From the NCBI GenBank assembly GCA_016839665.1, contig JAEOTU010000172.1:1-18509 (forward strand): a stretch of DNA of 18,509 nucleotides. Reading direction: 5' to 3'. The stretch comes from Candidatus Hodarchaeota archaeon (GTDB lineage: Archaea; Asgardarchaeota; Heimdallarchaeia; Hodarchaeales; Hodarchaeaceae). This document shows positions 14,440-18,509 of this stretch, piece after piece. The notes below the pieces were generated by a model. The model searched no databases and had not been told where the DNA came from. It worked only from the letters and a program-made list of their open reading frames with translations. Numbering within the stretch: position 1 is the first letter of the stretch; each line of letters starts with the position of its first letter. A program made the translations under genes and the position numbers.

Positions 14440-16056
14440 ATGAACAGCGATGGTGCTGAAGTGAAATGTGACGTTCTAGTAATTGGTTCTGGTATCGCTG
14501 GATTATCTTTTGCTCTTAAAGCGGCAAAATTTGGTGAAATCATAGTTATTACTAAGACTACATTATCTGATTGCGCTACCAACTTGGCCCAGGCTGGCCT
14601 TGCTGCAGTATTTTCCTCAGAAGATTCATTCAACGCTCACATGCAAGATACAATGACAGTAGGAGATGGACTCTGCCATGCAGGAATAGCTGAGCAGATC
14701 ATTTCAGCAGGACCAGATCGTATTCAAGAATTAGCCTCTTGGGGTGTTCAATTTTCAAAGAATGATAAAGGTGACCTCGATTTAGGATTAGAAGCGGGTC
14801 ATTCACATCGAAGGGTTGTACATGCTAAAGATATTACCGGGGCGGAAGTTCATAGAGCTCTTAGAAATGCAGTCTTACAAAACCCACAGATTCAAGTTCA
14901 TGAACAGCATATTGCAATCAACCTGAAAATCCATGCAGGACGCTGTTTAGGCGCTTATATTTTAGATAAAAAACAAGATTCTGTCAAAAATATCTCCGCT
15001 AGGGTTACCGTCCTTGCAACGGGAGGTTTGGGTAAATCTTTCTTGTTTACTAGCAATCCTGATGTTGCTAGCGGTGATGGTATAGCAATGGCCTATCGGG
15101 CGGGTGCTACAATAATGAATATGGAATTTATACAGTTCCATCCTACCTTACTCTATCATCCTTTTGCAAAATCATTCTTAATATCAGAAGCTCTTCGCGG
15201 TGAGGGTGCACGATTGATAGATGGAGAAGGAAATCGTTTCATGAGTAACTACGATTCTCGAATGGAAATGGCCCCACGAGATTGTGTTGCTCGAGCGATC
15301 GATTCTGAATTGAAACGTACGGGAGCGGATCATCTATATTTAGATATCTCCTTTAAAGATCCTAAATTTGTCAGAAAACGGTTCCCAGGGATTTATGATA
15401 AATGTTTGTCACTAGGTATTGATATCACAGAAAAACCAATACCAATTGTACCTGCTGCTCATTATGCGATTGGAGGAGTGAGAACTACAATATCTGGGGA
15501 AACTAATATACCAAATCTTCTTGCTATTGGTGAAACAGCCTGTACAGGATTTCATGGAGCTAATCGTTTAGCATCTAACTCGTTATTAGAAGCAGCTGTG
15601 ATGGCTCATTATGGAGCTGAGGAATGTAGAAATATTCTACAAAAAGACAGACCTATCCAATCTTTTTCTCCTTGGCATGCTGGAGATGCTGTTGATAGTG
15701 ACGAGTCAGTTGTTGTGAGTCAAAACTGGATGGAACTTCGATTACTAATGTCCAACTATGTGGGTATTGTTAGATCAGATAAACGTCTCCGCCGTGCAAC
15801 AAAAAGAATTGTTTTACTTCAAAACGAGATAGATCAATATTACTGGGATTTTAAATTAACTTCTGATCTAATAGAACTCCGAAACTTAGCTGATGTCGCT
15901 CAGATGATTATCGATTCTGCCTTACATCGTAAAGAAAGTCGTGGGGTTCACTACACAGTTAATTATCCTCAAAAAGGCCATAGTGCTAAGGATACTCTCA
16001 TTCGGAAATCTGTGATGAGTGATATTATTGATTTGAACGAAAAAAATTGTACTTAA
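14440..16056 (+). CDS. nadB: L-aspartate oxidase
   Basis: FAD enzyme that oxidises L-aspartate to iminoaspartate, the first step of de novo NAD synthesis, using oxygen or fumarate as electron acceptor. The 538 residues match the usual length (~540). Landmarks are GSGIAG (16-21, FAD dinucleotide fold), NLAQAGLAAV (48-57), EAGHSHRRVVHA.D.TG (118-134), FIQFHPT (230-236), SEALRGEGARL (249-259), APRD with Arg280 (278-281), PAAHYAIGGV (338-347), ANRLASNSLLE (374-384) and RGVHY (501-505). These distinguish it from succinate dehydrogenase/fumarate reductase flavoproteins, together with the aspartate-oxidase-type C-terminus. The usual QGG of the FAD region reads QAG. Quinolinate synthase (nadA) and nadC are not in the window, so they must be elsewhere or replaced. 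The ATG is preceded by AGGATGA. It follows the TPR gene after a terminator and has its own promoter-like element. Confidence 0.95.
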   Translation: MNSDGAEVKCDVLVIGSGIAGLSFALKAAKFGEIIVITKTTLSDCATNLAQAGLAAVFSSEDSFNAHMQDTMTVGDGLCHAGIAEQIISAGPDRIQELASWGVQFSKNDKGDLDLGLEAGHSHRRVVHAKDITGAEVHRALRNAVLQNPQIQVHEQHIAINLKIHAGRCLGAYILDKKQDSVKNISARVTVLATGGLGKSFLFTSNPDVASGDGIAMAYRAGATIMNMEFIQFHPTLLYHPFAKSFLISEALRGEGARLIDGEGNRFMSNYDSRMEMAPRDCVARAIDSELKRTGADHLYLDISFKDPKFVRKRFPGIYDKCLSLGIDITEKPIPIVPAAHYAIGGVRTTISGETNIPNLLAIGETACTGFHGANRLASNSLLEAAVMAHYGAEECRNILQKDRPIQSFSPWHAGDAVDSDESVVVSQNWMELRLLMSNYVGIVRSDKRLRRATKRIVLLQNEIDQYYWDFKLTSDLIELRNLADVAQMIIDSALHRKESRGVHYTVNYPQKGHSAKDTLIRKSVMSDIIDLNEKNCT

Positions 16057-16139
16057 TTCAGGAATTCAAATTTCCACCAAAAAATAAATAGATGAGAGTT
16101 GAATATGGGTTGATAACCTACTTCTCTTGAGGAAAACAT

Positions 16140-16319
16140 ATGTCGATGCAGGAGATGCAAGAGCTACTCACCAAGGAGAATTATCCAGAATTATCTGAAC
16201 CTTGGGATACTCCGTGCATGATTTGTGATCACCTAGAAAAATGTAATATAGGTCAGGATTTCAATCCAATAGGATGTAGTTGGATTAATCATTATATTTC
16301 ATTATATATAGACAAATAA
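16140..16319 (+). CDS. Small four-cysteine protein resembling the TFE-beta/RPC39 Fe-S module
   Basis: A 59-residue protein: ATG at 16140, TAA at 16317-16319, GAGGA at 16129-16133 as ribosome site. After an acidic helix-forming N-terminus it has PCMIC (25-29), C35, and NPIGC ending at C46. The spacing is C-x2-C-x5-C-x10-C with a glycine three residues after the third cysteine and N-P before the last, then an aromatic tail (W48, Y52). As I recall it, the C-terminal Fe-S module of eukaryotic RPC39/POLR3F and archaeal TFE-beta has the same spacing, with a G and S-P before the last cysteine and an aromatic W-containing tail. The winged-helix part of TFE-beta is absent. I infer a stand-alone Fe-S or zinc module, perhaps a transcription-initiation partner of RNA polymerase or TFE-alpha. 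It sits between nadB and a radical SAM gene, on the same strand as both. Confidence 0.72.
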   Translation: MSMQEMQELLTKENYPELSEPWDTPCMICDHLEKCNIGQDFNPIGCSWINHYISLYIDK

Positions 16320-16398
16320 GCGATTTGTAGTGCTTTATTTTCCCCTAATTTTCTGATAATTGAGCATGTTAGAATTAAGGAAGAACCAGTATCAGAAA

Positions 16399-16406
16399 TT
16401 ATTTAA
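16399..16406 (+). promoter_or_regulatory. TATA-like box consistent with a leaderless radical SAM transcript
   Basis: TTATTTAA is centred about 28 bases before the ATG at 16431, so an archaeal start site would fall at or next to the start codon. The bases before the ATG (TGTAATCCCTTCTT) contain no purine-rich ribosome binding site. Both facts fit a leaderless mRNA. Confidence 0.42.
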
Positions 16407-16430
16407 TCAAATATATTGTAATCCCTTCTT

Positions 16431-17879
16431 ATGAAATTTCTTCTTGTGGAACCACCTAAACAGTTCTGGTTTGTGATGGGAGAGTATCTTCCACCTCCAT
16501 ACAACTTACTTCTTTTGGCAGCAGTAGTAGAGAAGGAATTCCCCGAGATTGAGGTGAAGATTATTGACTGTCAAGCTGAAGAATTGGATTGGTTAGCGTT
16601 AGAGCAGAGAATCAAGCAAGAAAGAGCTGATGTTGTTGCTTCTGGAAGCCATGCTACCTGTAATGTGTACAAAACGGTTCGTACACTTGATATTGCTAAA
16701 CAAATTGACCCTGACGTAATTACAATTGCTGGCGGTTATCATTTTACAATGCTCGATGAGCAGACACTCAACCAATACCCAAGTATTGACATCATCGTAC
16801 GGTATGAGGCAGAAAAAGCACTTGTTGTCTTACTAAAACACTTTCAGACTCACGGCCGATTAAAAGAGGGATTAAAGAATGTCAATGGAATTTCGTTTAC
16901 ACAAAATGGTGAGTTTCGAAGAACCCCTGATTACCCCCCACTTACTAACGAAGAATTGGATAATCTACCTTATCCAGCCTATCATTTAGTTCCTGATATG
17001 ACTCTCTATCACTTTGCTATGATGAGTGATGTTCCCTATATTCTTCTGGAGGGTTCCCGAGGTTGTACACATAGTTGTACTTTCTGCTCTCAAAGCGCAT
17101 TCTATCGTCGACACTGGAGTACGAAATCAGTTGAACGAATCGCTGATGAAATGGAATGGATGTATAATACCTTTAATAGTCGTTTTTTTTGGTTTACAGA
17201 TGACAATTTTTGTGGTGGAAAACCCAAATTAATCGAAAACTTGTGTCAAGAGATGCTTTCTCGTGGATTAAATGGTGATGACATTGAGTGGTTTGCTCAG
17301 ATGCGGGTTGATAGCATATTGAAAGTAGGTGACGGATTATCAACAATGAACCGCGCGGGGAACTATTGGCAATTAGTTGGAGGAGAGTCTCCATTTACGA
17401 ACGTATTAAATGATTTTAAAAAAGGAATTCAGGGAGATCAAACAGTAGCTGCTATTAAATTACTGAAAAATAACAATATTCTTGCCCAATTAATGATAAT
17501 GCTTGGGCATGAAAATGAAACACGAGAATCAATACAGGAAACCATGAAATGGGCGACTGATGTTGTAAAACCAGATTTTATCATTACTATGCTTGTAACA
17601 CCATATCCAGGCACACCCTTATATGAAGACCTTTCCGCTAAGGGTCAGATAATTGATGATAATTGGACAAATTATGACATGATTCATGCTGTGTGTGATA
17701 TGAAATATTTATCTGCAGTAGAATTACAGGAAGAGCTCTATAAAGCATATCGTCACGTTTATGACAGTTGGTCTCTTCGACTCGGGGGTTTATTTGCTAA
17801 AAATAAGTATAAACGTCGAATTTACTGGTACTATGTGAGAGCTGGAGTCATCCGTCAGCTTAAGAGATTAATTCCATAA
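16431..17879 (+). CDS. B12-binding-domain radical SAM protein (BchE-like class)
   Basis: 482 residues with the two-domain layout of cobalamin-binding radical SAM enzymes. The N-terminal Rossmann-like domain (about 1-140) begins MKFLLVEPP and includes PPYNLLLLAAVVE (22-34) and ITIAGGYHFTML (97-108). The radical SAM barrel follows, with RGCTHSCTFCSQ (210-221) holding Cys212, Cys216 and Cys219 for the 4Fe-4S cluster. FTDDNF (255-260), QMRVDSI (290-296), LVGGES (315-320) and TPYPGTPLYEDL (390-401) match strands of this class. A small C-terminal helical segment ends the protein. The classic base-off cobalamin motif D-x-H-x-x-G is not evident; SGSHATCN (71-78) lies near where it would be. Substrates in this class vary widely (methylation, ring cyclisation, lipid or hopanoid modification), so no reaction is assigned. 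No partner biosynthetic genes are adjacent. Confidence 0.88.
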   Translation: MKFLLVEPPKQFWFVMGEYLPPPYNLLLLAAVVEKEFPEIEVKIIDCQAEELDWLALEQRIKQERADVVASGSHATCNVYKTVRTLDIAKQIDPDVITIAGGYHFTMLDEQTLNQYPSIDIIVRYEAEKALVVLLKHFQTHGRLKEGLKNVNGISFTQNGEFRRTPDYPPLTNEELDNLPYPAYHLVPDMTLYHFAMMSDVPYILLEGSRGCTHSCTFCSQSAFYRRHWSTKSVERIADEMEWMYNTFNSRFFWFTDDNFCGGKPKLIENLCQEMLSRGLNGDDIEWFAQMRVDSILKVGDGLSTMNRAGNYWQLVGGESPFTNVLNDFKKGIQGDQTVAAIKLLKNNNILAQLMIMLGHENETRESIQETMKWATDVVKPDFIITMLVTPYPGTPLYEDLSAKGQIIDDNWTNYDMIHAVCDMKYLSAVELQEELYKAYRHVYDSWSLRLGGLFAKNKYKRRIYWYYVRAGVIRQLKRLIP

Positions 17880-17913
17880 AATGAGCTTAATTTGATCCTC
17901 TTAGCTTTTGTTG

Positions 17914-18509
17914 TTAATATTCTGCTAAATTACCCTCTTGCCTGGCTTTTTGGACTGTACGACGAAAGTAAAGGATTCCAAAGATAGGAAGAAGAATCGC
18001 AGATATAATTACAACGATAAACTCTAATTCAAAGGGAAGAAGTTCGGGAGGAACCCCAATCATTGTTGTACGAAACAGATCCACGCAATACGATAAGGGG
18101 ATTACTCGAGAAATTATTAAGACTATTTCAGGAAGAGCAGAGAAGGGGAAAAACATAGCACATACGATCATGAAAAGAAATTGAAGGAAGTTAGTGAAGG
18201 TATTCATGGATTCCTTATACTTCAAAGCGAGACCAGCAAATCCAAATGAGAAGCCAAAGCAAACAAAAAGGCTGAGACACAATACAATGAGGCCAAGACC
18301 CAAATTGGCAAATGGAAGCCTACCAAAAACCAGTGACATGAAGAAAAATGTAACAATTACATTGAGTCCTGTCCATATAAGGTTAGCAAAGATCCTGGAC
18401 ACCAGGGTAGAGAAGTAACTGATGGGGGTCATGAATAGTGACTCTAAAGTTCCTTGGTATTGTTCCTCACGTAATGAGTTACCTATATCCCAAAGAGCTG
18501 TCGAAAGAA
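17914..18509 (-). CDS. ABC-2 type transporter permease (5' partial)
   Basis: The frame continues past the right edge, so the N-terminal part is missing; the ATG at 18432 is internal. Upstream codons in the same frame give LREEQYQGTLESLF followed by MTPIS, the RE...GTLE.L..TP signature of ABC-2 permeases. The remaining ~170 residues contain hydrophobic segments at about 11-33, 41-65, 79-103, 105-122 and 132-155 (from that ATG), then a polar tail, YFRRTVQKARQEGNLAEY. It would form the membrane channel of an ABC exporter for lipids, drugs or glycans. The ATPase is not in view and is probably upstream, beyond the edge. Its stop lies 34 bases from the convergent radical SAM stop. It is not the other half of the permease at the left edge, because both pieces contain a C-terminus. 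Confidence 0.88.
   Translation of the reverse strand, partial: LSTALWDIGNSLREEQYQGTLESLFMTPISYFSTLVSRIFANLIWTGLNVIVTFFFMSLVFGRLPFANLGLGLIVLCLSLFVCFGFSFGFAGLALKYKESMNTFTNFLQFLFMIVCAMFFPFSALPEIVLIISRVIPLSYCVDLFRTTMIGVPPELLPFELEFIVVIISAILLPIFGILYFRRTVQKARQEGNLAEY

Noticed and set aside
17026..17394. Alternative frames inside the radical SAM gene
   Set aside because: They overlap the Cys motif region of the real enzyme in other frames and have no independent support.
1..18509. Defence system, prophage, transposon or CRISPR array
   Set aside because: No transposase, integrase, cas, nuclease-helicase or regularly spaced short repeat is visible. The DUF123 protein and RNase H alone do not make a defence locus.

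Overview
The window is a low-GC (roughly 37% by eye), gene-dense stretch with short intergenic gaps and genes on both strands. It reads as archaeal. Several start codons are TTG or GTG, TATA-like boxes sit at archaeal distances, one gene looks leaderless, and there is a DUF123 GIY-YIG protein. A 59-residue protein carries the cysteine spacing of the Fe-S module of archaeal TFE-beta / eukaryotic RPC39. The degenerate 40-residue TPR protein, the proline-rich soluble protein and the large modular surface protein make an Asgard (Heimdallarchaeia-like) archaeon my best guess, at about 0.6-0.7. No ribosomal RNA or phylogenetic marker is present to settle it.

Layout. At the left edge lies the tail of an ABC-2 permease, then a DUF998-like membrane protein (263-928) and, on the minus strand, a giant surface protein of eight tandem ~124-residue modules with a C-terminal membrane anchor (953-4234). 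Next come a two-gene plus-strand operon, carbamate kinase and a knotted-type carbamoyltransferase (4395-6449), and a minus-strand proline-rich protein (6514-7344). A DUF123 nuclease-like gene and a cytosolic transglutaminase-like gene diverge from one shared promoter region (7473-8899). RNase HI and a D-hydantoinase/dihydropyrimidinase-type hydrolase are codirectional on the minus strand (8901-10775). An ATZ/TRZ-type amidohydrolase diverges from the hydantoinase (10969-12447). Then follow a TPR protein, L-aspartate oxidase, the small Fe-S-type protein, a B12-binding radical SAM enzyme, and a partial minus-strand ABC-2 permease at the right edge. No intergenic gap exceeds 200 bases. I found no rRNA, tRNA, CRISPR array or insertion sequence.

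How the genes may work together. Carbamate kinase, a YgeW/AOTCase-like carbamoyltransferase, a hydantoinase (HyuA-like) and an SsnA-like amidohydrolase are the four hydrolytic/phosphorolytic enzyme types of the bacterial ygeW-ygeX-ygeY-hyuA-yqeA-ssnA anaerobic purine/ureide catabolic cluster. Here they fall within 8 kb of an apparently archaeal genome. The likely logic is ring opening by the amidohydrolase-fold enzymes to a carbamoyl compound, phosphorolysis of that compound to carbamoyl phosphate, and ATP formation by carbamate kinase. The carbamoyltransferase has HPMP where relatives have HCLP, so its substrate is probably not ornithine or an acylornithine. This candidate pathway, the stand-alone TFE-beta/RPC39-type Fe-S protein and the shared promoter-leader element upstream of the TPR and nadB genes are the most interesting parts of the window.
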